A stretch of DNA of 64,000 nucleotides from an uncultured Collinsella sp. (lineage in GTDB: Bacteria > Actinomycetota > Coriobacteriia > Coriobacteriales > Coriobacteriaceae): NCBI GenBank assembly GCA_900757495.1, contig CAAENX010000029.1:1-64000 (forward strand), in the 5' to 3' direction. Within the stretch, counting starts at the first letter, position 1, and each line of letters opens with the position of its first letter. A model generated the notes under the pieces. The model saw only the letters and a list, made by a program, of their open reading frames with translations, had not been told where the DNA came from and made no database searches. Below are positions 42,033 to 51,041 of this stretch, one piece after another. Both the position numbers and the translations under genes were made by a program.

Positions 42033-43391
42033 ATGGCAGCAACTGAGCAGCTGTTCAACGTTCGTGAGCGCAAGCGCTTTGAACGTCACGACATCTGGGA
42101 GCGCATCGCCGAGAACGGCACGATTTCCGCCGCCGTCATGGTCTTCGCCGCCATCGCCGCCGTCATCTGCGCCAATACCGATGCCTACGAGGCCATCCAT
42201 CACTTTTTGGAGACCCCGCTGTATGTGGGTCTGGGCAACCTTACGGCCGGTCTCACCGTTGAGCTTTTCGTCAACGACTTCCTCATGGCGATCTTCTTCT
42301 TACTCGTGGGCATTGAGCTTAAGTATGAGATGACAGTTGGCGAGCTCAAGAATCCGCGTCAGGCCATGCTTCCCATGCTGGCGGCCGTGGGCGGCGTCGT
42401 CGTTCCCGCCTGCATCTACCTGATCTTTAACCATGCCGGCGCCCGCAACGGTTGGGCCATCCCCATGGCAACTGATATTGCCTTCGCACTGGGCGTGCTG
42501 TCGCTTTTGGGCAATCGCGTGCCCAACGGCGTGCGCGTGTTCTTCTCGACGCTCGCCATCGCCGACGACCTCATCTCCATCGCCGCCATCGCCATCTTCT
42601 ACGGTCAGAGCCCCAATCCGTTTTGGTTGGGCGCCGCCGCGCTTGTGACTTGCGCGCTCGTGTGGCTCAACAAGACGCAGCATTACCGTCTTGCCCCGTA
42701 CTCGGTGCTGGGCCTGCTGCTGTGGTTCTGCATGTTCAAGAGCGGCGTGCATGCCACACTCGCTGGCGTCATCTTGGCCTTTACTATTCCGGCCAAGTGC
42801 GGCGTTAAGCTCGATAGCCTTACCGATTGGCTGGGCGAATGTCTGCCGCTGCTCGATGACCGCTACGACGACGAGGCGCACATCCTGGGCCAGCACGACT
42901 TTACCGTCTCGACCACTAAGGTCGAGCGCGTCATGCACCGCGTGACCCCGCCGCTCATCCGCATGGAGCGTCTGATCTCCACGCCGGTCAACTTTGTGAT
43001 CCTGCCGATCTTTGCGTTCGTGAACGCACAGGTTCGCCTAGTGGGTGTGGACATGAGCACGCTGCTCACCGACCCGGTGACGCTCGGCGTGTACTTTGGC
43101 ATGCTGCTGGGCAAGCCGATCGGTATCTTTGGCATGACGTTTGCCCTGGTTAAGCTCAGGGCCTGCGAGCTGCCGCACAATGTCAACTGGCACATGATTG
43201 CCGGTGTGGGCATTCTGGGCGGTATTGGCTTTACCATGTCGATCCTCATCAGCGGCCTTGCCTTCCCGACGGCCCAGTTTGAGGTTCTGGCCGCCAAGGC
43301 CGCCATTCTTGCCGGTTCGGTCACCGCTGCCGTGATTGGCATGATCTATATGAGCGTGGTCTGCAAACACCCTGCGCCCAAAGACGAGTAA
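42033..43391 (+). CDS. nhaA: Na+/H+ antiporter NhaA
   Basis: 452 residues from ATG 42033 (AAAGGAG upstream). NhaA signatures: LTAGLTVELFVNDFLMAIFF with FFLLVGIELKYEM, GGVVVPACIYL, GWAIPMATDIAFALGVLSLL (the A-T-D-I-A-F motif), and FSTLAIADDLISIAAIAIFY with the paired Asp residues of ion binding. It exchanges external H+ for internal Na+ or Li+ across the cytoplasmic membrane. An extended cytoplasmic loop around 270-300 (CLPLLDDRYDDEAHILGQHD) is longer than in E. coli. The leader carries a terminator-like hairpin suggesting ion-responsive control. Confidence 0.96.
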   Translation: MAATEQLFNVRERKRFERHDIWERIAENGTISAAVMVFAAIAAVICANTDAYEAIHHFLETPLYVGLGNLTAGLTVELFVNDFLMAIFFLLVGIELKYEMTVGELKNPRQAMLPMLAAVGGVVVPACIYLIFNHAGARNGWAIPMATDIAFALGVLSLLGNRVPNGVRVFFSTLAIADDLISIAAIAIFYGQSPNPFWLGAAALVTCALVWLNKTQHYRLAPYSVLGLLLWFCMFKSGVHATLAGVILAFTIPAKCGVKLDSLTDWLGECLPLLDDRYDDEAHILGQHDFTVSTTKVERVMHRVTPPLIRMERLISTPVNFVILPIFAFVNAQVRLVGVDMSTLLTDPVTLGVYFGMLLGKPIGIFGMTFALVKLRACELPHNVNWHMIAGVGILGGIGFTMSILISGLAFPTAQFEVLAAKAAILAGSVTAAVIGMIYMSVVCKHPAPKDE

Positions 43392-43408
43392 GAGCACATA
43401 CAAGTTTG

Positions 43409-43446
43409 AAAACGCCGCCTGTGAACACCATCACAGGCGGCGTTTT
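43409..43446 (+). terminator. Intrinsic terminator of nhaA
   Basis: aaaacgccgcctgtga (43409-43424) pairs perfectly with tcacaggcggcgtttt (43431-43446) across a six-base loop. Confidence 0.92.
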
Positions 43447-43614
43447 AGTCATTGGGGACGTTCTTAAATGACTAGTCGCCAGGGACAGTCTTGCGAGCCG
43501 GCATTTGGTGACGTTTCTTTTGTGCCGGCAGTTTGGGAACGTCCCCAAGTGCCGGCAGTTTGGGACAGTCCTTTTCGGCTGCCTGCTACTCATTTAAGTC
43601 TGTCCCCAATGAGT
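43446..43614. repeat. Cluster of palindromic GGGGACGTTC-type repeat units
   Basis: At least four units in about 170 bases: tagtcatt-ggggacgttctt-aaatgacta; cgccagggacagtc...; tgccggcagtttgggaacgt then ccccaagtgccggca; and ctactcatt...gtccccaatgagtgg. All have a gggac(g/a)(t/g)tc-type core inside inverted arms. This is the densest copy of the dispersed family also seen at 24.3, 26.8 and 53.5 kb. Confidence 0.65.
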
Positions 43615-43618
43615 GGTT

Positions 43619-43873
43619 CTATTCAACGGTGCCGTAGACGGCGCCCCAGCCGTGGGCGGCAAGAGCGGAGTTCAGCTGGTCGCAAAGTGACTGGCGGTCG
43701 TAATAGCCGGGCGGTAGCAGGTTGACGATTTCCATAAGGTCGGGCGCCAGGTCCAAGATCTCGGCCTGCACGATTAGGTCCAGGCGGTCGATGGCGTGGC
43801 GGTCGTAAAACAGCCCGTCGACCAGGCGCTGCAGGTCGCCGTATTCCTCGGCCCTAAACGAACCGTATTCCAT
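43619..43873 (-). CDS. Small hypothetical protein (84 residues)
   Basis: ATG 43873 with AAGGAGG just upstream. The product begins MEYGSFRAEEYGDLQRLVDG, contains LDLIVQAEILDLAPDLMEIV and NLLPPGYYDRQSLCDQLNSA, and ends GAVYGTVE. It is compact, acidic and likely cytosolic, with no membrane span. I recognise no characterised family. It is divergent from the aspartate aminotransferase gene. Confidence 0.75.
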   Translation of the reverse strand: MEYGSFRAEEYGDLQRLVDGLFYDRHAIDRLDLIVQAEILDLAPDLMEIVNLLPPGYYDRQSLCDQLNSALAAHGWGAVYGTVE

Positions 43874-44022
43874 AGTGCCTCCTTGGGCGCCCGCGCCGGC
43901 ATGCGCGGCAATGTCGTAATTCATTGCGATGAACTTAATCTATCACGGCTTCATACCGTTACGGCGGTGGCGGTCTATACTTAGACGAACTGCAACGTCC
44001 CGCTTCGCGAAAGGTCGCACCC

Positions 44023-45327
44023 ATGCAGACGATCTACCAGAAGATGGAAACCACCGAACTCGATGCCGCCATCGAGGCGCTCAAAGCCGAGGTCGCCGAG
44101 GTCAAGGCCAAGGGCCTGGCGCTCGACATGGCCCGCGGCAAGCCGTCGCCCTCCCAGGTGGACATCTCCCGACCCATGCTCGATATCCTTAACGCCGACG
44201 CCGATCTGCGCGACGGCAACGTCGACTGCTCCAACTATGGCTGCTTCGAGGGCATTCCCTCGGCACGCAAGCTGGCAGGGGAGTTCCTAGGTTGCCCTGC
44301 TGAGCAGACGCTCGTGCTGGGTTCGTCGAGCCTTTTGATCGAGCACGACATCGCCGGCATGTTCTGGCGCTGTGGCTCGTGCGGCAGCGAGCCCTGGGAT
44401 GCCTACGAGGCCGCGCACGACGGCAAGAAGGTCAAGTTCCTGTGCCCCGTTCCCGGCTACGATCGCCACTTTGGTATCACCGCCGACTTGGGCATCGAGA
44501 ACGTTCCCGTCGCGATGACCGACAACGGCCCCGACATGGACGAGATCGAGCGCCTGGTTGCCGCCGACGATTCCATCAAGGGTATCTGGTGCGTGCCCAA
44601 GTACTCCAACCCCACGGGCATCACCTTTAGCGAGGACACCGTGCGCCGCCTGGTCGAGATGCCCACGGCCGCGCCCGATTTCCGCATCTTCTGGGACAAC
44701 GCCTACTGCGTGCACGACCTGTACGACGAGACCGACGAGCTCGCCAACATCTTCGACCTCGCTCGTGCGGCGGGCACCGAGGACCGCGTGGTGGCCTTTG
44801 CCTCGACGTCCAAGATCACCTTCCCGGGCGCCGGCATCGGCTTTATCGGTGCGAGCCCCGCGGTCATCGCCGAGTTCTCCAAGCGCTTGAAGGCCGGCCT
44901 TATCAGCGCCGATAAGCTCAACCAGCTGCGTCATGTGCGCTTCCTTCCCACCATCGAGGCGGTCAAGGAACACATGAAAAAGCATGCCGAGTTCCTGCGC
45001 CCGCGCTTTGAGGCCGTTGAGCGCAAGCTCACCGAGGGCCTGGGCGACACGGGTTGCGCCACCTGGACGCATCCCCGCGGCGGCTACTTTGTGAGCTTCG
45101 ATGGTCCCGAGGGCTCGGCCCAGAAGGTCGCCGCGCTCTGCGCCGACCTGGGTGTCAAGCTCACGCCTGCCGGTGCTACCTGGCCCTATGGCAAGGACCC
45201 GCGTGACACCAACATCCGCATCGCGCCGAGCTATCCCACGGTCGAGGACCTGGAGGCCGCGCTCGATGTGCTGGTGCTGGCCGTTAAGCTTGTCGCTGCC
45301 GAGCTTGCGCGTGCCGAGCGCGCCTAA
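44023..45327 (+). CDS. Aspartate aminotransferase, subgroup Ic (PLP-dependent)
   Basis: 434 residues from ATG 44023 (AAAGG ten bases before). Fold-type I signatures: LALDMARGKPSPSQVDISRP, CSNYGCFEGIPSARKLAGEF, GSSSLLIEHDIAGMF, the substrate/PLP region VPKYSNPTGITFSEDTVRRL and FRIFWDNAYCVHDLYD, and the Schiff-base lysine in ASTSKITFPGAGIGFIG. This belongs to the less common aminotransferase family (PF12897-type) known from actinobacteria, making aspartate from oxaloacetate and glutamate. It is a single gene, followed 51 bases later by the STAS protein. Confidence 0.85.
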   Translation: MQTIYQKMETTELDAAIEALKAEVAEVKAKGLALDMARGKPSPSQVDISRPMLDILNADADLRDGNVDCSNYGCFEGIPSARKLAGEFLGCPAEQTLVLGSSSLLIEHDIAGMFWRCGSCGSEPWDAYEAAHDGKKVKFLCPVPGYDRHFGITADLGIENVPVAMTDNGPDMDEIERLVAADDSIKGIWCVPKYSNPTGITFSEDTVRRLVEMPTAAPDFRIFWDNAYCVHDLYDETDELANIFDLARAAGTEDRVVAFASTSKITFPGAGIGFIGASPAVIAEFSKRLKAGLISADKLNQLRHVRFLPTIEAVKEHMKKHAEFLRPRFEAVERKLTEGLGDTGCATWTHPRGGYFVSFDGPEGSAQKVAALCADLGVKLTPAGATWPYGKDPRDTNIRIAPSYPTVEDLEAALDVLVLAVKLVAAELARAERA

Positions 45328-45378
45328 CGCGCGGCTTCCCGTACTATCCGCACTTTCGATACGTAAAGGAGCGTATAC

Positions 45379-45693
45379 ATGGATTTGGGTATTTCCACCA
45401 ACCCCACGCCAGAGCTCTACACCATTAAGGTGACCGGCGAGATCGATATCTCTAACGCCGATAGCCTGCGCAATGCCATCGACCTGGCGCTCGAGCAGCC
45501 CACTGAGGCCGTTGAGCTCGATTTTGCCCAGGTGAGCTACATCGATTCGACGGGCATTGGCGTGCTCGTGGGCGCCGCGCACCACGCGGTCGACCACGGC
45601 AAGCGCTTTAGCTGCACCAATGTGCAGCCCCCGGTGATGCGCGTGGTTCAGCTGTTGGGTGTCGACCAGGAGATTTCGATCACCGCTGCATAA
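45379..45693 (+). CDS. STAS-domain anti-sigma-factor antagonist
   Basis: 104 residues from ATG 45379 (AAAGGAG). The whole protein is one STAS domain: YTIKVTGEIDISNADSLRNA, VELDFAQVSYIDSTGIGVLV (phosphorylatable S57 in the conserved D-S-T-G), GAAHHAVDHGKRFSCTN and VVQLLGVDQEISI. Proteins of this type bind anti-sigma kinases and free alternative sigma factors. Neither a partner kinase nor a sigma gene is in the neighbourhood, so its partner must be elsewhere. Confidence 0.9.
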   Translation: MDLGISTNPTPELYTIKVTGEIDISNADSLRNAIDLALEQPTEAVELDFAQVSYIDSTGIGVLVGAAHHAVDHGKRFSCTNVQPPVMRVVQLLGVDQEISITAA

Positions 45694-45846
45694 TCTTTGC
45701 CCCCAAAAGGGCGTGCCGTTTGGCATATGTTTGTGATGCGCTCGGACGTTTTGGCGTCCGGGCGCTATACTTGACCGAATGAATAGACGAGTTCCGGCCG
45801 AATGGCGCGGTGCGGGCTCGACTCACATCGAGCCTTGGAGGTATGT

Positions 45847-46437
45847 GTGTTTGGTATTGGAGAGGGTGAGCTCGCGATCATCGTGGTCTTCGGCTTTTTG
45901 CTGTTTGGCCCGGATAAGCTCCCGCAGATGGGCCGCACGATCGGCCGTGCCATCCGTCAGTTCCGCGAGACGCAGGAGAAGATGACGGCCGTTGTTCAGT
46001 CCGAGATTATCGATCCGGTGAGCGAGGCCGCGTCGGCCCCGGTCAAGCCCAAGAAGGCTGCTGCGACCGACGACGATTCCGATGCGGACGAGGGTGCCAC
46101 CGAGACGGCAGCGCCCGCCAAGAAGGAGACCTTTGCCGAGCGTCGCGCCCGTCTTGCTGCCGAGAAGGCCGCAAGCGAGGGTGCTGCTGAGGGCGAGAAT
46201 GCTGCCGAGGAGCCTGCGGCCGAGGGCGCCGATGCCGGGTCCGCCGACGCCGGGTCCGCCGATGCCGCTCCCGTTGCCGAGCCGGAGCTCGAGCCGGAGC
46301 CGGCAGAGCCCACGACGGCTGACCTCTACGCCCGTCGTCCTCGCAAGCGCAAGGCCGTCGTCGACCAGCTCGCTCGCGAGCTCGAGGCCGAGGATGAAGC
46401 CGCTGCCGCCGACGCCCCGAAGGGAGGCGATGAGTAA
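45847..46437 (+). CDS. tatA: Sec-independent translocase subunit TatA/TatB
   Basis: 196 residues. The start GTG 45847 has GGAGGT (45837-45842) four bases upstream and yields VFGIGEGELAIIVVFGFLLF, the classic short TatA membrane helix, then FGPDKLPQMGRTIGRAIRQF (FGP motif and amphipathic helix). The rest (about 60-196) is a long acidic, Ala/Glu-rich cytoplasmic tail with repeats (AGSADAGSADA) ending in a basic segment (YARRPRKRKAVVDQLA). Whether it acts as TatA or TatB is not decided by sequence. Its stop overlaps the tatC start by one base. Confidence 0.88.
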   Translation: MFGIGEGELAIIVVFGFLLFGPDKLPQMGRTIGRAIRQFRETQEKMTAVVQSEIIDPVSEAASAPVKPKKAAATDDDSDADEGATETAAPAKKETFAERRARLAAEKAASEGAAEGENAAEEPAAEGADAGSADAGSADAAPVAEPELEPEPAEPTTADLYARRPRKRKAVVDQLARELEAEDEAAAADAPKGGDE

Positions 46438-47228
46438 TGCCTATCGGACCTGCGCGAATGCCGCTCTTCGATCACCTGGGAGAGCTCCGTCGCCGTCTGA
46501 CCATCGTGGTCGTATCGGTGTTTGCCGCAGCTATCGTGCTGTACTTCGCCACGCCCGTGGTGCTCGACATCCTGGAAGACCCCATCCGCTCCTTTGTGCC
46601 GGACGGTAGGTTCTACATCACCACCACGCTCGGCGGCTTTGGCCTGCGCTTCTCGCTGGCCATCAAGATGGCCGTGGTCATGTGCACGCCCATGATCATC
46701 TGGCAGATCCTGGCGTTTTTCCTGCCGGCGCTTCGCCCCAACGAGCGCAAGTGGGTCGTGCCCACGGTGCTCGCCTCGACGGTGCTGTTCTTCCTGGGTG
46801 CCATCTTCTGCTACTTCATCATTATCCCGGCGGGCTTTGAGTGGCTCATCGGCGAGACCTCGGCCGTCGCTACGGCGCTGCCCGATCTGGAGAACTACGT
46901 CAACATGGAGCTGCTCTTTATGATCGGCTTTGGTGTGGCGTTTGAGCTGCCGCTCATCATCTTCTACCTGTCTGTTTTCCACATCGTGTCCTACGCGGCC
47001 TTCCGCAGCGCCTGGCGCTACGTGTACGTAGGCCTGCTTGTGGGCTCGGCCGTGATCACGCCCGACGGCTCGCCCGTCACTCTGGGCCTTATGTATGGCG
47101 CCCTGCTTTCGCTCTACGAGATCTCGCTCGCTATCGCCCGCGTGGTCATTACCGCGCGCGAGGGCAAGGAGGGCCTGTTCGTGAGCCGTCTGGACCTGTT
47201 CTCGGACGACGAGGACGACGAGGAGTAA
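46437..47228 (+). CDS. tatC: Sec-independent translocase subunit TatC
   Basis: 263 residues, ATG 46437 overlapping the tatA stop codon. TatC features: MPLFDHLGELRRRLTIVVVS at the N-terminus (the conserved HL.ELR.R), then six hydrophobic helices, with FFLPALRPNERKWVVPTVLA, LLFMIGFGVAFELPLIIFYL and ITPDGSPVTLGLMYGALLSL. It recognises twin-arginine signals and builds the translocon with TatA. A Tat-like signal occurs on the lipoprotein at 52.4 kb in this same window. Confidence 0.95.
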   Translation: MPIGPARMPLFDHLGELRRRLTIVVVSVFAAAIVLYFATPVVLDILEDPIRSFVPDGRFYITTTLGGFGLRFSLAIKMAVVMCTPMIIWQILAFFLPALRPNERKWVVPTVLASTVLFFLGAIFCYFIIIPAGFEWLIGETSAVATALPDLENYVNMELLFMIGFGVAFELPLIIFYLSVFHIVSYAAFRSAWRYVYVGLLVGSAVITPDGSPVTLGLMYGALLSLYEISLAIARVVITAREGKEGLFVSRLDLFSDDEDDEE

Positions 47229-47234
47229 ATCGGT

Positions 47235-47591
47235 ATGCACGAGGTTGGCATTGTCAACGGCATACTCGATACAGTGATTCGCGCGGCGCGTGGGGCGGGG
47301 GCCTCGCGCGCCGTTTTGGTTACGCTGCGTATCGGGGATATGACCGAAGTTGTGCGCGAGGCGCTTGACTTTGCGTGGGAGACGTTTCGCGACGAGGACC
47401 CGCTCACGCGCGGCTGCGAGCTTGCCGTGGAGGAAGTCCATCCACAAAGCGAGTGCCTGGACTGCGGCGAGGTCTTCGACCACGACCGCTTTCATTGTCG
47501 CTGCCCTCAGTGTGGCGGCGCCAACGTGCGCCTGCTGCACGGCCGCGAGCTCGACATCGCAAGTATCGAAATCGAAACCCCCGACGATTAG
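47235..47591 (+). CDS. hypA: Hydrogenase nickel-insertion protein HypA
   Basis: 118 residues, six bases after tatC. The nickel-binding MHE at the N-terminus (H2) is present, followed by VGIVNGILDTVIRAARGAG. The zinc site is C74-x2-C77 and C90-x2-C93 (CLDC, CPQC) with an extra C88, and the end is HGRELDIASIEIET. It delivers nickel to [NiFe] hydrogenase (or urease) with HypB. It is probably co-transcribed with tatAC and hypB. Confidence 0.93.
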   Translation: MHEVGIVNGILDTVIRAARGAGASRAVLVTLRIGDMTEVVREALDFAWETFRDEDPLTRGCELAVEEVHPQSECLDCGEVFDHDRFHCRCPQCGGANVRLLHGRELDIASIEIETPDD

Positions 47592-47646
47592 CCCGCTAGC
47601 CATCTGGCGATGGGGTAAAAAGGGGCCAAAGTAAGGAGCGCTGAGT

Positions 47647-48330
47647 ATGGCTGAGAAAACGATTGATATCGCGTCGCCGATCCTGTCGCGCAACGAGCGC
47701 CTGGCAGATCGGCTGCGTCAGCGATTTAATGAGGCAGGCACCTATGTGATCAACGTGCTGTCGAGCCCCGGTTCGGGTAAGACCACCACGATCCTGGGTA
47801 CCAACGAGCGCCTGCGTGACAAAGCCGGCCTGCGCTGTGCCGTCATCGAGGGCGATATCGCCTCGGATGTCGACGCCATCACCATGAAGGAAGCCGGCAT
47901 GCCCGCCATCCAGATCAACACGGGTGGCCTGTGCCACCTCGAGGGCAACATGATCATGGAGGCTGTCGACGCGTTCGATCAGGCCGTCGGTCTGGAAAAC
48001 ATCGACGTCATCTTTATCGAAAATGTGGGCAACCTGGTCTGCCCGGTCGACTTTGACCTGGGCGAAAACCTGTCCATCATGATCCTCTCGGTGCCCGAGG
48101 GCGACGACAAGCCTATCAAGTATCCGGGCATCTTCCAGCACGCCGGCGCACAGCTGCTCAACAAGGTCGACGTGGCTCCGGCTTTCGATTTTGACATGGA
48201 TAGGTATACTAAGACACTCGATGACCTCAATCCGCAGGCGCCGCGGTTTGCCGTGAGCGCGCGCAAGGGCGAGGGCATGGATGCCTGGTGCGATTGGCTC
48301 ATCGGGCAGATTGAGCAAGCAAGGGCGTAA
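47647..48330 (+). CDS. hypB: Hydrogenase nickel-insertion GTPase HypB
   Basis: 227 residues from ATG 47647 (AAGGAG). SIMIBI-class GTPase motifs: P-loop SSPGSGKTT (39-47), CAVIEGDIASDVDA, the metal-site TGGLCHLEGNM (Cys-His as in HypB), IFIENVGNLVCPVDFDLG, and LLNKVDVAPAFDFD (NKxD). It lacks the His-rich N-terminal nickel store and high-affinity CXXCGC motif of some HypB proteins. No hydrogenase structural gene or hypCDEF is in the window. Confidence 0.93.
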   Translation: MAEKTIDIASPILSRNERLADRLRQRFNEAGTYVINVLSSPGSGKTTTILGTNERLRDKAGLRCAVIEGDIASDVDAITMKEAGMPAIQINTGGLCHLEGNMIMEAVDAFDQAVGLENIDVIFIENVGNLVCPVDFDLGENLSIMILSVPEGDDKPIKYPGIFQHAGAQLLNKVDVAPAFDFDMDRYTKTLDDLNPQAPRFAVSARKGEGMDAWCDWLIGQIEQARA

Positions 48331-48384
48331 GTCGGCCGCCATACGGGCGGGCGTAGCCGCAGAGATACGAGATAGGAGCCTCTT

Positions 48385-50976
48385 TTGAAGCTCATCATCG
48401 CCGAGAAAAACGACGCCGCGCGTCAGATCGCCGAGCGGCTGTCCACGGGTAAGCCCAAAAAGGACAAGGTGTACAACACCGCCATCTACCGTTTTGAGTG
48501 GAAGGGCGAGGAGTGCGTGACCATCGGCCTTGCCGGTCACATCTTGGCGCCCGATTTTTGCGACAGCGTGCTGTTCGATAAAAAGCTGGGCTGGTATTCG
48601 GTTACTGAGGACGGCGAGATGCTGCCGGCCGATATGCCCGATGGCCTGGCGCGTCCGCCCTACGACACCAAGCGCAAGCCGTTCCTTGCCGACGGCATTT
48701 CCATCAAGGGCTGGAAGCTCGAGAGCCTGCCTTACCTCACCTGGGCGCCCGTCATTAAGCTACCGGCCGAGAAGGAACTCATTCGTTCGCTCAAGAACCT
48801 TGCTAAAAAGTCCGACAGCGTCATCATCGCCACGGACTTCGATCGCGAGGGCGAGCTGATCGGCTCGGACGCCCTCAACAAGGTGCGCGAGGTGGCACCC
48901 GACTTGCCGGTCGCCCGTGCCCAGTACTCTTCGTTTACCAAGGCCGAGATCACGCACGCCTTCGATAATCTCGTCTCGCTCGACCAGAACCTGGCCGATG
49001 CCGGCGAGAGCCGTCAACACATCGACCTTATCTGGGGTGCGGTGCTCACGCGCTATCTGACGCTCGCCAAGTTTGGCGGCTTTGGCAACGTGCGCTCCGC
49101 CGGCCGCGTGCAGACACCGACGCTCGCTCTGGTGGTCGAGCGCGAGCGCGAGCGCATGGCGTTTGTGCCCGAGGACTATTGGCAGATTCGTGGCATGGGC
49201 GCCGCGCAGGGCGCTGCCGAGGACGACCGCTTTAAGATCGCGCACAAGACGGCGCGCTTTACCGACAAGGATGCTGCCGAGACGGCGTATGGTCACGTCG
49301 ACGGCGCCAAGACGGCGACCGTTGCCGCGGTGACCAAGCGCTCGCGTAAGCAGCAGCCGCCCACGCCGTTTGCGACGACCTCGCTGCAGGCTGCCGCTGC
49401 GGCCGAGGGCATCTCGCCTGCGCGTACGATGCGCATTGCCGAGTCCCTCTACATGGCCGGCCTCATCAGCTACCCGCGTGTCGACAATACCGTGTACCCT
49501 GCGACGCTCGATCTGGGCGCCGTGGTGAGCGACCTGGCAAAGATCAACCCGGCGCTGGCGCCCGTGTGCAAAAAGGTACTCGCCGGTCCCATGAAGCCCA
49601 CGCGCGGCAAGGTCGAGACCACCGACCACCCGCCCATCTATCCCACGGGCGAGGGCGATCCGTCCACGCTCGACGGCGGCCAGCGCAAGCTCTACGACCT
49701 CATCGCCCGTCGCTTCCTGGCAACGCTTATGGGTCCCGCGACCATCGAGAACACCAAGCTCGAGCTCGACGTCAACGGCGAGCCGTTTGTGGCCTCGGGC
49801 GACGTGCTCGTGACCCCTGGCTTCCGCGAGGCCTATCCGTACGGACTCAAGCGCGACGAGCAGATGCCGCCGCTGGAGCAGGGCGATACGGTCGACGTGT
49901 TCGACATTAAGCTCGAGGCCAAGCAGACTGAGCCGCCCGCGCGCTACAGTCAGGGCAAGCTCGTGCAGGAGATGGAAAAGCGCGGCCTGGGTACCAAGTC
50001 AACGCGCGCGAGCATCATCGAGCGCCTGTACGCCGTGCGCTATCTCAAAAACGATCCCGTTGAGCCGAGCCAGTTGGGCATCGCCATCATCGACGCGCTG
50101 ACGCAGTTTGCCCCGCGCATCACGAGCCCCGATATGACCAGCGAGCTCGATGGCGATATGACCCGTGTGGAGCGCGGCGAGGATACCGAAGAGCATGTCG
50201 TGACGCACTCGCGCGCGCTGCTGGCCGGTGTGCTCGACGAGCTGCTCAAGCACACGCAGGAGCTGGGCGACGCCATCAGCGACGCCGTCACGGCCGATGC
50301 GCGCGTGGGCGCCTGCCCCAAGTGCGGCAAGGACCTGGTTATGAAGACGAGTGCCAAGACCCGTGGCAGCTTTATCGGCTGCATGGGCTGGCCCGACTGC
50401 GATGTGACCTATCCGGTGCCGAGCGGCGTCAAGGTGAGCCCGCTCGAGGGCGAGGCGGCCGTGTGCCCCGAGTGCGGCGCGCCGCGCATTAAGTGCCAGC
50501 CGTTCCGCCAGAAGGCCTTCGAGATTTGCGTGAACCCCACGTGCCCCACCAACTACGAGCCTGACCTTAAGGTGGGCGAGTGCAAGGTGTGCGCCGAGGC
50601 CGGACGCCATGGCGACCTGATCGCGCACAAGAGCGAAAAGAGCGGCAAGCGCTTTATCCGCTGCACCAACTACGATGACTGCGGCGTGAGCTATCCGCTG
50701 CCGGCGCGCGGCAAGCTCGAGGCGACGGGTGAGACCTGCCCCGAGTGCGGCGCCCCCATCGTGGTGGTCAACACGGCGCGCGGCCCGTGGCGTATCTGCG
50801 TCAACATGGACTGCCCGACTAAGGAGAAGAAGCCCGCCCGCGGCCGCAAGACCACGACCAAGGCGAGCACGGCGAAGAAGACCACGGCGGCCAAGAAGAC
50901 GACGGCCAAGAAGACAACCGCCAAGAAGGCGACGGCCAAGAAGTCGACTGCCAAAAAGACGGCTGCCGACAAGTAG
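48385..50976 (+). CDS. Type IA DNA topoisomerase with C-terminal zinc ribbons
   Basis: 863 residues; TTG start at 48385 with TAGGAGCC upstream. The TOPRIM domain shows LIIAEKNDAARQIAERLSTG and ATDFDREGELIG (D151, D153, E155). The active-site tyrosine is Y363 in LISYPRVDNTVYP. Core motifs SAGRVQTPTLALVVERE and KRGLGTKSTRASIIERLY fit archaeal-type topoisomerase I/III. Three four-cysteine zinc ribbons follow (CPKCGKDLVMKTSAKTRGSF, CPECGAPRIKC, CPECGAPIVVV), then a basic Lys/Ala/Thr tail (KKTTAKK repeats) that probably binds DNA. It relaxes negative supercoils or resolves single-strand links. Confidence 0.92.
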   Translation: MKLIIAEKNDAARQIAERLSTGKPKKDKVYNTAIYRFEWKGEECVTIGLAGHILAPDFCDSVLFDKKLGWYSVTEDGEMLPADMPDGLARPPYDTKRKPFLADGISIKGWKLESLPYLTWAPVIKLPAEKELIRSLKNLAKKSDSVIIATDFDREGELIGSDALNKVREVAPDLPVARAQYSSFTKAEITHAFDNLVSLDQNLADAGESRQHIDLIWGAVLTRYLTLAKFGGFGNVRSAGRVQTPTLALVVERERERMAFVPEDYWQIRGMGAAQGAAEDDRFKIAHKTARFTDKDAAETAYGHVDGAKTATVAAVTKRSRKQQPPTPFATTSLQAAAAAEGISPARTMRIAESLYMAGLISYPRVDNTVYPATLDLGAVVSDLAKINPALAPVCKKVLAGPMKPTRGKVETTDHPPIYPTGEGDPSTLDGGQRKLYDLIARRFLATLMGPATIENTKLELDVNGEPFVASGDVLVTPGFREAYPYGLKRDEQMPPLEQGDTVDVFDIKLEAKQTEPPARYSQGKLVQEMEKRGLGTKSTRASIIERLYAVRYLKNDPVEPSQLGIAIIDALTQFAPRITSPDMTSELDGDMTRVERGEDTEEHVVTHSRALLAGVLDELLKHTQELGDAISDAVTADARVGACPKCGKDLVMKTSAKTRGSFIGCMGWPDCDVTYPVPSGVKVSPLEGEAAVCPECGAPRIKCQPFRQKAFEICVNPTCPTNYEPDLKVGECKVCAEAGRHGDLIAHKSEKSGKRFIRCTNYDDCGVSYPLPARGKLEATGETCPECGAPIVVVNTARGPWRICVNMDCPTKEKKPARGRKTTTKASTAKKTTAAKKTTAKKTTAKKATAKKSTAKKTAADK

Positions 50977-50997
50977 CCGAGCACACATAGACACGGC

Positions 50998-51037
50998 GGG
51001 GCCGGGCGCGCAAATGCAAATGCGCGCCCGGCCCCAC
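50998..51037 (+). terminator. Intrinsic terminator-like hairpin of the topoisomerase gene
   Basis: ggggccgggcgcgca (50998-51012) pairs perfectly with tgcgcgcccggcccc (51021-51035), loop aatgcaaa, then ac and a short t-containing tail. The U-tract is weak. Confidence 0.7.
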
Positions 51038-51041
51038 TTCT

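Noticed and set aside
50840..50976. Possible tandem DNA repeat of aagacgacggccaag type
   Set aside because: It encodes the Lys/Thr/Ala tail of the topoisomerase and is explained by protein-level low complexity.
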